Below, one piece after another: positions 13,406 through 25,847 of a stretch of DNA of 64,000 nt. Under the pieces are notes generated by a model that saw only the letters and a list, made by a program, of their open reading frames with translations, did no database searches and was not told the DNA's origin. How positions within the stretch are numbered: position 1 is the stretch's first letter; every line of letters starts with the position of its first letter. The stretch covers positions 310,001-374,000 of the forward strand of contig JAKZHN010000012.1 of NCBI GenBank assembly GCA_037179335.1. The letters are read 5' to 3'. A program made the position numbers and the translations under genes. The stretch comes from Cyclaneusma minus (taxonomy: Eukaryota > Ascomycota > Leotiomycetes > Marthamycetales > Marthamycetaceae).

Positions 13406-16400
13406 TAATATTTTAAAATATTTTGGGCCATTAGAAATATTAATCAATATTTGCTAAAAAAGCAAAAATTTAAAAATTTAATCGTAGCTGTAAAATAATA
13501 TTTATAAATAATTTAAATTGCTAAATTAAAGGTATTAGGGGATATTTATATTTAATTTATGCTTTTTGGTTTTTTTAATATAATTTATTTATTTAAAATA
13601 AAAACATTTAATATTTATTTTTTAAACATTTAATGCAAGTTTTTTTGCTAGGCTTTAAAACTTTTATTTTTTAAAATCGCTAATACCAATATTGCAATTT
13701 TTAATTTTTTATATATTATTTTAATAATTATTGTAATTGGTTTTTTTAAATTCTATACCAAATTTAAAATTAGTATTCAAATAAGCTTAAATTTTTTTAA
13801 ATCCATTATTAAATTTTTTAATATTTTAAATAAAAATAAAAATTTTAGTAGTTTTAATTTTAATTTATATTGCAATCTTTTGTTTTTAATATATTAAAAT
13901 TGGTTTTTTAAAAGCCTGCTTAATGCATTTAATTTTATTATTTAAAATTCTAATTTATAAATAATTTTAAAATTAAAGCTAAAAAGAATTAGGTTAATAA
14001 ATGTATTTTTAATTTAGCTATTTTATTATTGTAAAATATTTTAAATTTCTATAATTAATTTGATTTTAATTTTTCTTCAATATTTTTTTATGTTTTGGTT
14101 TTTTTTTAAATATTTAATAATAGGCAGAAAATCCTCATTATAAATTTTAAAAAAATAGGCTACAAATTAAAGAATTTTTATATTTTTATATTACAAAAGG
14201 ATTTTGTTCAAAATATAATTTAAAGCATTTATTTTTAAAATTATTTATTTATTATAAATATAAAACAAAATTAAGGCTAAAATAAATGCCTAAATAAATT
14301 TATTAAAAGCATTTTATTAAGCATTTTTTTGATTACATTATTTAATAGCTTAGCTATTTTAAAACAATTCCGATTGAATTTTTAATAAATTATAATAAAG
14401 TTTAAATAAGAATTGGCAATTTTTAAATTATAATAGCAAATATTTTATTTGGATTTATTTTTATATTATTTAACAGAATATAAAAGCTTAAATATTTAGT
14501 ATAAATAATTTTAATTTTATATTTGAAAATATTAATTTAAAAGCCGGTATTTTTAAATAATAAATTAGTTTTTGAATATATCTTATATATTTTTTTAAAT
14601 TATTTAAAAAAACTAAAACGTTATTTAAATAAATTATAAATATTTTACTTAATAAATTAAATAAAATATTATAAATTTTAAAAAATATAATTAATAGTTT
14701 AAAAAATCCAAAGCAGATAATAAATACCGTTTTTTATTTTATTTTTTTGCTATTTTTAATTTATTAGATATTGCAATAATACTAAAGTTAATATAAATTT
14801 TAATTTTATATATAATATTTAGAATTCTTTTAATTAATGGTAAAAAATAGCAATTTTTAATAATAATATTATTTAGTTTTTTATAATTTTAATAAATTCT
14901 ATTTGTTTTTAATTTCGCGGCTAATATTAATAATGCAATATATTTAAATTTTAATTTCGAAATAAATTTATAAAAAGATTGCTTATTAAAAAATATTTAT
15001 ATATTTTAATTTTTTTAATAGAAACGGCTAATTTATATTATATAATGGTTTTATATTAAAGAATAATTTAATTTTATAACTTTATAATTATTTAAAAAAT
15101 AATTTATTAGCTCTCTTTCCAAAAAAGGCATTTAATATATTATAAAGCTATTTAAAAAGCTTATTTTAAATTTTTATATTATTTAAACCAGGCTTTTTTG
15201 TTATAAATTTAATAATATTTGTTTTATAATTTTATTTAGCCTATTTATATTTTAAAAATTATAAGTCTTTTATTTAAAATAATAAAAAATTAAAAAATTA
15301 TTATAGGCTTATAAAGATAAAAATTATAATTTATTTAAATACTTTTAGCCTATAAAAATACTTTTTTATATTAAGTTTATTAGTTTCAAAGGTTTCTTTT
15401 ACCGGATATCGAATTCTTTTAATTTTAAAATATTATTTAATCTTTTTTAAATAATTTTTATATATTAATTTCTTTTTTAATAAACAAATATAATAAAATT
15501 GATTGCAAAATTTATTTTAACATTTTGTATATTTAGCCTAAATTAATAATTTTTTAATATTAATTAAAAAGCATCAATAAAAATATTTAATAATAAAAAT
15601 ATTACTTTTCTTGTTTGTTCAATAATAATATAAATTTTATTTGCTACTGTTTTGATATAATATAAGAATTTAGAAAGGGTATTATATATTATATAGGCTT
15701 TAATTTTAAATTTATTTAAATTTAGATTTTGTTTTATAATATAAAAATTTTGTTTTAAAATAAAAGTTTAATTAATTTTTTTTTAAAAATATATGAATTC
15801 TTTTTATTTTTTTTATAATAAATAAAATACAAAATATTATAAAAAATATAAAAAATATTAATATAAATATAAAGAATATTAATTTAAAAACTATAAAAAA
15901 TATAATTACAAAAATTGGCTTTTTTTCGGATTTTTTTAATAAGGTATTATAAAAAAAGAATTAATATTAAATAATAATTCTTTTAAAAACTAGTTCTTAA
16001 TATAATATTTTTATTTTTAATAAAATAGTTTTTGGCCTAAGTAATAGCTAAATTATAAATTTCCAATTATGAAAATCTAAAAATAATTAATATTAGTTTA
16101 AAAAATTTAATAAAAAAAAGCTTATTTTTTAAAATAAATTTAAATAGCAATTTTGGCTATTAATATTTAAATAATTAAAAAAGCAGATATATTATTAGCT
16201 AAAATTAATAGCTTAAAATGAAAAGAATATAAAAAAAAAAATTATATATTTTGGTAAATTTCTTATTAATAAAGCCAATACCAAAATACTTATTATTAAT
16301 TAAGATTTTTATAAATAAATTTATATATTTAAAAAATAAAAAGAAATTAATCAGTATTAATTATAGAGCTTTGTTAAAATAAATATAAAATGGTATTTTA

Positions 16401-18067
16401 TTTTAGAGGCTTTAAAGCTATAAAAATATTATATTGATTAATAGATTCTTTTTTAATATTTTTCAATTATGATTTAAGCTAAAAAGTTGCTATTTTCCAG
16501 CTAAAAATATTTATTGTAGCTAAATTTAAAAAAAATTAAATTTAAAAAAAAATTAATAAAATATTATTTTTAAATATTATTTTAGCTAATTTTGCTATAA
16601 ATACTGCTTTTGCTAATTGTTTTATTTATTATAGCTAAACATTGGCCCTATTTTCGTTAATTTAATTTTTTTTTTGGTTTTGGTTATTAAATTTTTTCCG
16701 GCCTTTTTAATATTTTTTTATTTAAATTTGGGATTTTAAAAATTAGGTATAAATAAAATTTTGCTTTAAATTGGCTATTTTTATAATAATTGCTAAAAAT
16801 AAAGCCATTAGCTATATTTTTAATATTTGCGGCTAAGTTTTTAATATATTTACGGCTTTAGTATCCGGGTTTTTATAATAAAAGCAATTATTTTAATTAA
16901 AATATTTTTAAATTTAGTTAGGGGAAATTAAAATAAAAGCCTTAAATTAAGTATTATTATTATTATTGCTTTTTTTTTAATTTATTAAATTTAAAGGCCT
17001 TGCTAATTATAATTTGCCATTTTTTTTATATAATCTTTTTTAATACGGTTATTAATATGTTAAAAGTTTTTTATTTATTTAATATATTTATTATTTATAA
17101 AAAACATTAAGGTATTTAATATAGCTAATTAAAATATTGGAAATTTTGCTATATAATTTAATAATTTTTATTTTATTAAATTAATTAGCTAGCTATATTT
17201 CAAATTTAAATTGAAAATAAAATGCAATAAAGCTTTTTTTTTAGCTTTTTTATATTTATTTAAAACAATATAAATTTTTATTAAAGCATGATATAAAACT
17301 TTTATATTTTTTAAGGCTATTTAAAAAGTTTTTTTTGAAAAAAATAATAATATTAGTATATTATTTTGCTTTTAATTATTTTGGCCAAAAATTAAATTTA
17401 TTTATAATTAATATTATAAATTGCATTATTAATTCATAAAGCGTAATATAATTTTAATTTTTAAATTAAAAGTTTCTTTTAATGCTTTAAAGGGTTTTTA
17501 TTTTTTTAGTAAATTTTTTAAGATTTTTAATACGGCAATATACATATTTAAAAAAAATTGCTTTTAAAATAAAAAATAATAGCTTTAATATTAGTAAGCT
17601 GATTTTAAAGCTTAATAATTTTAATTATATTGCTAAAACATTAATTAAATAAATTATTTATAGCTTTATTAATATTATATATAAGGGCTTTTAAATAAAT
17701 ATAATTTTTAATTATAATATTAGCAGGGATTTTCTTTTAAAAAGCAGCGGTATTAAAATTAATATTATCCCGTTTTCTATTAATAAGGTATTTAAAAATG
17801 GCTTTAAAATATAAAAATTCTATAATTTTAAATTGCTTAATTGTTGCATTTATAATAGCTATAACAATTATAATTATAATACAGATTTTTTAATTTAAAA
17901 ATTATAGGATTTTTTAAATTGCAAAATTTAAAATAAAAGTGCGCTAAATATATAAAATTTAAAATTAAATTTAAAAATTGCGCAATTTTGAATTGTTGTT
18001 TTTTTATAAATAAAAAGCTATAATTATTTTAAGGGAATTTAAATTAAATTAGCTAATAAAAAAAGCT

Positions 18068-18255
18068 TATTAATTATTATAATAGCTTAAAAGCAAAATA
18101 AAAATTAAAATAAAGCAATATTATAAGCTATTAAAAACAGTTTGCAGCTTTGCAAAACCTTAAAGGCCTTATAAGCTAGCGCAAAGCGCTAAGGTCACAT
18201 ATTTAATACGGGAGAGGGCTTGGGGCGCGTGGCGCGTAGCGCGTGCCCGAGGCAT
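18068..18255 (-). repeat. Right TIR of the 5.04-kb element
   Basis: This is the inverted counterpart of 13219-13405. The outer 120 bp keep a high GC content (GGGCTTGGGGCGCGTGGCGC). The inner part is largely converted to A+T: for example, left GCAGCTTATAACGTCGCTTT corresponds to TAGCTTATAATATTGCTTT when read inverted. Confidence 0.8.
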
Positions 18256-19586
18256 TTAAGGTTAGTACTATAATAGTTTTATTGGGGAATTAAGGCTATT
18301 ATTTATAAACGCCTATATATTTTTATGCTTGCTTTCTACCCTTTTCTTCTTGTTTTCAGGCTTATTAGCAACCGTTTATTTATATTATTTGGCTGCAACG
18401 TACGCCTGTTTTATAATTCTGATTGTATTTTATTTCCTTGTAGTGATTATTAGTGTGGAGTATTGAGAGTCACGATTAAAGCCAAGAAGCAGGAATGTGG
18501 GTATTAGAATGTATTGTGTAAGTGCGCAGGGATCCTATATTTGCAAAGATTTCTGCTCAAGTAGTACTGGGATGCCTCAGGCATCTATGACGTACCACAC
18601 ACTCCCAGCCGGGAGTTCTAGATTTCCATCATAAACATGCCATTTCCAGAATTGCGCCTGGTTCCACTTCTGCATAAAACACGTTACACACGGGAATTCT
18701 CAATTCAGAGCCGGGATTGATGGGATATGAGATCAGGATTTCAGGCACGGACAGGATCTTGAAAACGGCACTTGAAAACCCGAAAGGATCAATTGAGATG
18801 AATTGGATTTGGGAGCCTCGTAGGCGCACGTCTAAAATGCTTTGCCGGGCTGGAGAATCTTTTACCCAGCAATCGGCTCGCCAGTTGCGGCAGGGCTGGC
18901 GGTCGGCGAGCTCCGATGATTGAGCATTCTGCCCCCTTATGCGGCCATGATCCCATTTCTCTTGCACCGATGTTCAACGAATTTCGCAATAGACTCCCGC
19001 AGGAGGCTAGTATGCAAGGTACCGGAACAGCACAGCCGAAGACAAATCAACGGCGAGTTTCGTCTCTCCCACTTCCCGGCTGACGATTCCGATGCTTATG
19101 ATATTGATACCCATTCTCTGGACCCCTTAGTTTCCAATCTGCCATACCCTTCTTCCCCTTCCCCGCCCGGATTCCCCAAAGATTCCCAAAAGACCGTGTT
19201 TTATGCGTATGGACAAGAAATCACGAAACCGAATTTAACGGGAGACTCTCATTTGTTCGTACTCTCCCAGAGAGCTCTGGCTTCCCGACGATGGTGATTC
19301 TGCCCGCTATCATCCCATTTTCGTGCACGTGCCCCCAGGAGAGTGACACTCCCCCCTGGATCCTCCTAGGCCTCCCCAAATATTCCAAAGGCCAGTGCTC
19401 CATAGTCTGGGTATGTACGGATGGAAACGGGCCAAACCGAAATTTACAGAGAACGATCTCTAGCTTCGAATGCCCTCCCAGTTCGTTCCCATTCGTTCTG
19501 TGGTATTCCGTACGGACCATTCAAGAATCACATAACACTCGTTCACTCGTACTCTCCCACCCGGCACCATACTCTAGAAACTCACC
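18256..19586. other. Intergenic transition from AT-rich block to gene island
   Basis: Base composition changes from AT-rich to balanced over about 250 bp after the right TIR. No gene could be supported: the short overlapping open frames on both strands do not resemble proteins. Two partly similar segments, near 18925-18965 and 19298-19332 (both containing ATTCTGCCC and ATCCCATTT), hint at an old local duplication. The 3' flank of the minus-strand PEX11C-like gene lies at the right end. Confidence 0.6.
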
Positions 19587-20648
19587 TCACGCCGCCTTCG
19601 CCGCCTCCCACCTGTTACTCACATTCACCCACGCCGCCACACTCCCCAGCACCCCCACCGCGGCATCTCCCAAAAGCCCCCCCTCCGTCCCCCAATGCAA
19701 CGTCAACGGCGCAAACGCCACATTACTAACCACCTCCCTCCTCCACCTCCCCCACCTCTCCTCATCCTCCTTTTCCTTCACCCCCGTATGCAACCCATCA
19801 CCCATCCCCTTCCTCCGTATCGCCTCTCTCCCCAACCTAAGAAATTCCAATCCAACATGTGCTGCCCAAAACCTACTACTCCATATCCAAGCACGGTTTT
19901 GTTTATTCGTGTCCCATCCCAATACGCCCTTCGAACTCAAATATGCGCCGTTTTCGAGGACTTGGAATAATACGCAAGCAACCAGCTGCGCCGTCTCAAT
20001 CGCAAGTTCTGCCTTCCCCACGGTTTCCCCGCTCCCTTTCTCATGTGCACCAGCATCTTTTTGACGACGTGTCCGTCGTTCCCTCAACTTAAGCAACACG
20101 CTCTTACCCCACCCCCAAAGCCCCACAAGTCCCCACAGTCTAGCAAAAATACGAAAATCGGATATCAAGCTTGATAAAGATTTTAGTCGTTTCGCGAGGA
20201 TGAAACTTGTTGGTTGGCCAAGCGGGTCTTTGCTCAACACAACCGTAGTATTAGGCGGCAAACTGACAAGCGCTTGAATCAACAGCTGCGCCCTTGCCTG
20301 TATCGTCTTTATCGAAAGCGACGTCAACAGCGAAGAAGCGGCTAGGGAGCTGTAGCTCAGAAACATCAAGAGAGAATCGGTGCCAGCGGGAGTTGCGAGG
20401 ATGCGGCTGAGATGGGTGATGAGTGCATCGGTTCGTTGAACGGTGTTGCGTAGGGTGAGCGAGGAGGGGAGGGGGAGCTTGGAGCTTTTGCGGGAAGATT
20501 TGGCTGCGCGGGAGATTTCTTCTTCGGTTGGGTCGGATTTGTCATGGTAGATGGAGAGGGGGTTGGAGGGGATGGGGTTTGGGATTGGATTCGGGATGGA
20601 GGATGTGGGTTGTGTGTCGGGCGCGGGGATGCCGTTGATTTCTGCCAT
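19587..20648 (-). CDS. PEX11C-like peroxisomal membrane protein
   Basis: A single intronless frame of 353 residues. I start it at the ATG at 20648, which has A at -3 and G at +4; the frame is open a little further upstream but has no ATG there. The protein resembles fungal Pex11 paralogues (PEX11C/GIM5-like). It has a Pro/Ser-rich N-terminus, then a conserved helix region around residues 65-115 (RNTVQRTDALITHLSRIL). An aromatic segment FRIFARLWGLVGLWGWG follows near residues 165-180. The C-terminal half has helices with VLFQVLENGAYLSSKGVLGW and FWAAHVGLEFLRLGRE, and ends in a hydrophobic helix NVAFAPLTLHW. Pex11 proteins elongate and divide peroxisomes by inserting amphipathic helices into the membrane. 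A charged Arg/Lys-rich loop lies at about residues 187-205. The family call is strong; the sub-family (B or C) is less sure. Confidence 0.85.
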   Translation of the reverse strand: MAEINGIPAPDTQPTSSIPNPIPNPIPSNPLSIYHDKSDPTEEEISRAAKSSRKSSKLPLPSSLTLRNTVQRTDALITHLSRILATPAGTDSLLMFLSYSSLAASSLLTSLSIKTIQARAQLLIQALVSLPPNTTVVLSKDPLGQPTSFILAKRLKSLSSLISDFRIFARLWGLVGLWGWGKSVLLKLRERRTRRQKDAGAHEKGSGETVGKAELAIETAQLVACVLFQVLENGAYLSSKGVLGWDTNKQNRAWIWSSRFWAAHVGLEFLRLGREAIRRKGMGDGLHTGVKEKEDEERWGRWRREVVSNVAFAPLTLHWGTEGGLLGDAAVGVLGSVAAWVNVSNRWEAAKAA

Positions 20649-21663
20649 CGTGAAGGGTTGGCGCAAAGGGAGGTGGAGGTGAGGAGGGTTTTGGTGTGCG
20701 ATTCGGGTTCGGCAATATGGAGAGTTACTGCTAGATAGAAGATAGACACGTAGGTGTTCTGAGGTTGAGTGTGGAAAGATGAAGAAGTTGCGTGTCGGCG
20801 ATGATGCGGCAATGGTAGCTTGGAGCTGGGCGAAATGCCGAGGTCCGTCGCTAGCCGGTGGGGTCCTGTATCACATGTATTCATACGACCGTCAATAAAA
20901 GAGACAAAACTTTACCAATACAAGTGTTAACAAAACGGCTTTCTGTTTCTCTTTCTTACTCGATATTTGAATCTCCATATCCAGCCAGAGCTCAATCCTT
21001 GATTGATATAGAGGTTACGGGAAGACAAGCCTGTGTCACTGTGTAACATCAGACTTCTCTCCTCATCGTTCACAACCATTAAGATCACACACAAATTCAC
21101 AATTCAAAGAACCGAAGCAGTCTGCAGAGCTTTGTTATCTAACATCGAAACTAATGTACATCTGGCTGCCAGCTCGCTCTACCTAGAGCTCCCATATTTT
21201 CCGAGTCCGCAAAAGAAACCTATAGGCTCCTCCCATGACTGTAGGGTATCTTATCATATGAACTCTGTAAGGAAGAACCTCCTCTTTTGCCAGCTCAAAT
21301 CAGAAACGAAAGTCGGTCATGCCAGCCAGAAAGTGACAAACATGTAAGGAAAGAAAGACGTAAACACAGTCTTGCCGGTAAAGACAGCCTCGCCGGTAAG
21401 GACAAACAACACCCTCCCAACCCCTCTGAACATGAAAGCCCATGAGAAGACCGCTACAGCTTGTGTGGCATTTGCGGGGGATAGCGTATCGTAGGGTGTC
21501 CATCGCAATGCCGGACAAAGCACTGCCGTTCGTCTGGGTACGTCGTGAATCGATAGCCTCCCCACTCGCAAGACGAAGAGCCAGTCGAAAGCTCAAAAGA
21601 AACCGCAGCAACGCAACCAACTCTTCACATATCTCATCACAAACTCCACACTCCATCTCTCAT
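20649..21663. other. Intergenic: PEX11C 5' flank and 3' flank of the Cys-rich gene
   Basis: Both neighbouring genes are on the minus strand, so this interval holds the promoter and 5' leader of the PEX11C-like gene (right of 20648) and the 3' flank of the Cys-rich gene. No TATA box or further gene stands out. The open frames here look like chance. Confidence 0.55.
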
Positions 21664-24296
21664 CTAGGCCTGCGTCATGAGGTCCGCAAAAGGCGTCTCA
21701 ACAGCCTCTTCCGTAAGCGCAAGACCCCTGCCCACATGAACCGGACGACGTCCAAAGTGATGCTCGAACTCGTTATCTTCATCGTTCCAGGGTTCCATGC
21801 TCCTATGGTCGGCCGGCAAGTATTCCGGCAGCGCCATAGGAAACTGCAAGTTGTAGTACTCTGCCTTGGTCATGGTAGGGAGCGGAATGGCCGAGGCATG
21901 TGCGAGCAGGTTCTCGGGTCTCGGGATGAGGGGGAAGAGTAGTCCATCGTTCTCAATCTCGTCGGCAAGGGTAGAGGCGAGGGGACTTAGGCTGCGGTCC
22001 CCATCGGTGGGAGTACAACCGAGGGGGCTCAGGACTTGGTCGATGCGGAGCGAGTTGTCACTGCAAGTAACGCCACGTTGTTAGCAACGAAGATCATCGA
22101 AAGCACCACTCCATACATGTAATATTGGATGTTGAGTAGTGGGCAGGAAGGACTTGGGGAGTTGACTTACTTTCTACCACTTCGAACACCGGCCTCAGCA
22201 GGATCAAAGGTCGACCAGTCAAGCTGGTCCACAACCTTAGCATCATAAGCTTGAGGAGTGGGAGGGGGCGACCAGGGTGCTCTGACTTCCCAAAAGGTCC
22301 CGTCGGATCCTGAGGTGATGGCATTCGATCGGAGTCTGTTGGAAACAATGTGCTGATTCTCAGTTCTTACCGGGCCATTTTCCTTCTTCTCAATCTTGTC
22401 CTTTGATTCGCCTTTCTCCTTAGGTCGGACGAAGCTTCTCATGGCCTTGTTGGCGGTCTTGAACGCGTCTTTGATATCCGAAGCGTCATATCCCAGACCG
22501 GGATTCACGGCACGCACTTCGACTCCTGAGTTGCTCTTCTTGGGGGTAGACATGAGATTACCCATGGCTGAGTTGATTGCAGTGAGCACTTCGTCAGGCA
22601 TGTCAGGCGTGCCGTCACTAAGGTCCTTCCTGACAGCGTTTCTGACAGCGTCATCAGAGCCGTTGCTAGTGTTGCTGTTCTTTGGTGATCTGGAGGGGTC
22701 GCGGCGCTTGAACTTGAGCCCTTTCTTGGCTTCCCTTGGGGCGTATCTCTTTCCGAAGCGACTCTGTGGCTCTGTCAGCATGTTGTTCTCCACGGGGAGG
22801 TTTGAACCTTCAGTCTGCACGACTTGATGGCCAGCGGCAGGTGTGGTAGATAGGAAAAGCCAAGCCCGTCTGACTGATCCACTTCTGTGTAAAACACCAG
22901 TCATAGGTTTGCAGCACTTGCTTACAATCAATGGACAAGAATGGTACTGGATGTCAATACCATTCCAGCTAGGCAGCATACCAGTCAACCTAAGATTTCA
23001 AAATGGTCAAGCTTACCTTCTTCTTGGTGAGCTTGGATGGCTTCCTATTCCAGGCTCTGGTGTACTCCTCACTACTCATGCCGGGGCCAAAGTACGTGTC
23101 CGTGTCATCATCGGAGTAACGCTGGATCAGCGCAGCTGGCGCGCGCAGTCCGAGATTCTTTACGAATTTGACAAGACTGACAGGGCGCTTTCCCAGCAGG
23201 TGGAAGCCAAAGCCAGTCACAGCCGTAGGTTGGTACTCGCCGTCAGCCACAGCATTCAGGCTGAGGTATGCCCGCTCAGGACAGTTGCGACGACAGGCCT
23301 GACAACACTTGAACTGGCACTCGTTGTCAGGAAGCCAGGCAGGTTTCTTCCTGTCGGCATCGGACTGGGCCGGGGTTACCACGGGGCTGCTGAATTTGCT
23401 TTGAGACGATGCCTGGACGTTTCTGTTTCCGGTTGCCTTTGCTCCATCATTCTGACTGATTCCGAGGCTCCTGAATATCTCGTGGCACTTGAGAGTCTCG
23501 AACAGCTATGAAAATGTCAGCATGTTGTCGTATGTTTGTTGAAGCTGATCCGGCATTGCTTTGATTGCAAGCAAGCTCCTCTTTGAAGGATGCGCAATGA
23601 CGGGCAGGAGATGCGGAGTGGACAAGAAACATACCTTTTCTCTTTGCATCAGAATCTGGTTGAGCTCTTGTGGTGAGTAGTGCTGCAGCTCTTCTTCGGA
23701 GCATTCGGAGAGGAAAGCGTTGGGCTCGGCGTTGCGGATCTGGGGGCTTCGCTTTCGGGGCCAGACAGGCTCTGGTAGACGCTCAAAGATGTTTCCTTCT
23801 TCAGCCTGCGCTTCTGTTAGAGGTGAGCAGTCTAGAGGTGCTTGAAGCTACTTACAACACAACCTTGCTCGAAGTCATCATCAATCAGCAGCTCACGGTC
23901 TTGAGTACAGCGCCAAAGCCAACCAAGGTCTCCATGGCGGCCGCAGATGCAACATCCGAAGTCCTTGGTGTACAGACGTGTCATGGTGAGATGCGTGCAT
24001 GTTCCGCTCTTGTAGCGCGGAGAAGCCCTGGGCGAAGGGCACTCGACCATTGCTGCGAGCGAACCCATCTTGACGGGAATCTTGGAGGGAGGGGTTGGCG
24101 ACATGCCAAAGCAGGACAGGAAGTTGGATTTGTTGTTCTGCGGTTCAGCGCGGTCGTGAGCGCAATCAGGCGGTGGATGACCGGTGGTGGAGGAGTCAAG
24201 AAAACATGTGAAGGGATTGGGCGGGAGGCTGGCTTTGGCGAGTGCGGAAAACAGCAGCTCGCGCAGCTTCTGGCGGACTCTGGTGTAAACAAACAT
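21664..24296 (-). CDS. Conserved Cys-rich fungal protein of unknown function (five exons)
   Basis: My exon model is 24296-23856, 23805-23635, 23505-23017, 22763-22171 and 22060-21664, giving about 696 residues. Donors are GTAAGT, GTATGT, GTAAGC and GTAAGT, all acceptors are CAG or TAG, and phases match at each junction. The third intron could end at 22815 instead, adding 17 codons, but a CTGAC branch site favours 22764. The start is uncertain: an in-frame ATG at 24104 gives 632 residues. Exon 1 carries a Cys/His cluster (CCICGRHGDLGWLWRC). Exon 3 carries a second cluster (CQFKCCQACRRNCPER), so zinc binding is plausible. Exon 4 is basic and low-complexity (KRRDPSRSPKNSNTSNGS), and exon 5 is acidic near DEDNEFEHHFGRRP. 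I recognise this style of protein from filamentous ascomycetes but know no function. Confidence 0.7.
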
Positions 24297-25847
24297 TTGT
24301 CGCTAAATACATTTTAAGCACCCGACGGCGGCTGAGGCGAGCGGCGAGCAGAGCCGCTGCGAGTGAATGCTGTCGCTTGACAGTGACATTCTCGCTCAAC
24401 AGTGTCTCCGAAATGCGGCGACATAGTGCCTTGAGCGTGCCTTCCTTCAATGCTGAATATGACCCAAACACCGCAATCTTAAGGCCGGCCTTAATCTCCA
24501 TCTCCTGCCATGTTTGACATTGATTCGCAGTGAATTTTCGAAATACAGCAGGCTCTCCTAGCATGTATTGATGTCCCAATGCTGAAAGAACCTGTGGGTG
24601 GAGCAAGCCGCTTTGAGGTTCTTTGCTCTGCTTGCCAAAGCATGTCGAGAAACTTCGACATGACTCCCTTTATGGGGGTTCTCCCGAAACAATTTCCTGC
24701 GCCTAGAATGTTTCTAATATTTGGAAACTCCTTGGTCATCTGAATGTATCTGATTACTTGAGAGGTGTCCAATCATTGAACACTTGAGACCGTATCCAGA
24801 CTTTTCCGCCTTACGGCAAGTCTTTCAGCACATATAAGGTCACGGTACCACATACTCATCGCAGCACTGGACTTGAATTATTCCCAGAAACACCGGATGA
24901 TCATCGTTCAAGATTTGAAGCGAATGCCCCGGAACCCAACGTAGCAGTGAATTGCCAGAGCAAAGTGTTGAAGCTTGAAAATAGCAATATACGCAGCTGG
25001 AAGTAGACGCCGAGATTGAGATTTCTCTCTTTTCCTTTCAGACGACAGATCCAAGCACTTCTGGACAACTGGCTGACTTGATCGTTTGTAGGTGATGGAA
25101 GACAGGAAGCAACGACCTGAGAGACGGCCCGATGATCTTGGACTTTAGAGTTCCGTCTTCGGAGGCTACAAAAATTCCCAGAGGGTAAAGAAAGTATACA
25201 GTGTATTAAGATTGCCTTAATTAATTGGCCATGGTCACTTGATCATGGGGAGTTGTCGTCAGATATCTTTGCTGTCGTGTGCTCGAGATGTATGTCGTCT
25301 TGAAGGATTGTCAACCGTGCCCACAACCGAGCGTGGAGACCCTTGTTTCGACTCCACATCTAAGCTGTTTGGAGCTAGACCGAGGTCCAGATACGCCAAT
25401 CACAGCTTCATCTAAGAATGATCGCTCTCCTGCCTAATACATGAGGCATCTGTAGCTATCGGAGCTGGCGTCCACATCAATTGAATCCGTGGGGTGCCAC
25501 GGCATCAACGGGCTTCTCGCCAGCTTCCCCATAAACAAACCAACCTCCGCTGGTTTAGCCATTGAACACGGCGAAATCGCTCTCCTGGTCATCTACTTGG
25601 CCATTGCTGTATATACCGTGCCAGGTAGGCTACAATCTCGTTATCGCTGCATTGTGTGCCGGCAGCCTCCACTGTCGATCGTCACATCGTGGAGTTTGCG
25701 AGTGCGCGCTTAGCTAGAATCCCCAGCCATCCGGCGATCTGACCTCGGCTGCTAGGCCAGCCTTGTCCAGCGACCCCAACAAACCTACCCCATCCTGAGC
25801 TGACCCGAATATTCGACAGAGAACAGACGCGAAACTCTGCCGTCGCC
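24297..25847. other. Divergent intergenic region
   Basis: This lies between the 5' end of the minus-strand Cys-rich gene and the plus-strand Mpv17-like gene, so it should hold both promoters. Some open frames on the minus strand (for instance around 24200-24600) are uninterrupted but have no recognisable protein character. No TATA box close to 25848 or other element could be assigned with confidence. Confidence 0.5.

Larger units (their letters stand above)
13219..18255. mobile_element. 5.04-kb DNA transposon remnant with long TIRs
   Basis: The segment starts ATGCCTCGGGCA and ends with the inverse, TGCCCGAGGCAT. The inverted similarity extends inward for about 190 bp on each side (shared CCCCAAGC, CTCTCCC, CTTTGCGCTAGC and GCAAAGCTGCA blocks). 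Between the TIRs the DNA is AT-rich and contains no readable transposase. Long TIRs would fit a Mutator-like or similar cut-and-paste element, but the superfamily cannot be assigned: no convincing target-site duplication is visible, and the left flank is itself repeated at 35 kb. The left TIR is far less mutated than the right one. Confidence 0.75.

Noticed and set aside
19291..20064. 257-codon plus-strand frame overlapping the PEX11C-like gene
   Set aside because: It is antisense to a recognisable Pex11 protein. Its Pro/Ser/Thr-rich content is the mirror of that gene's codons.
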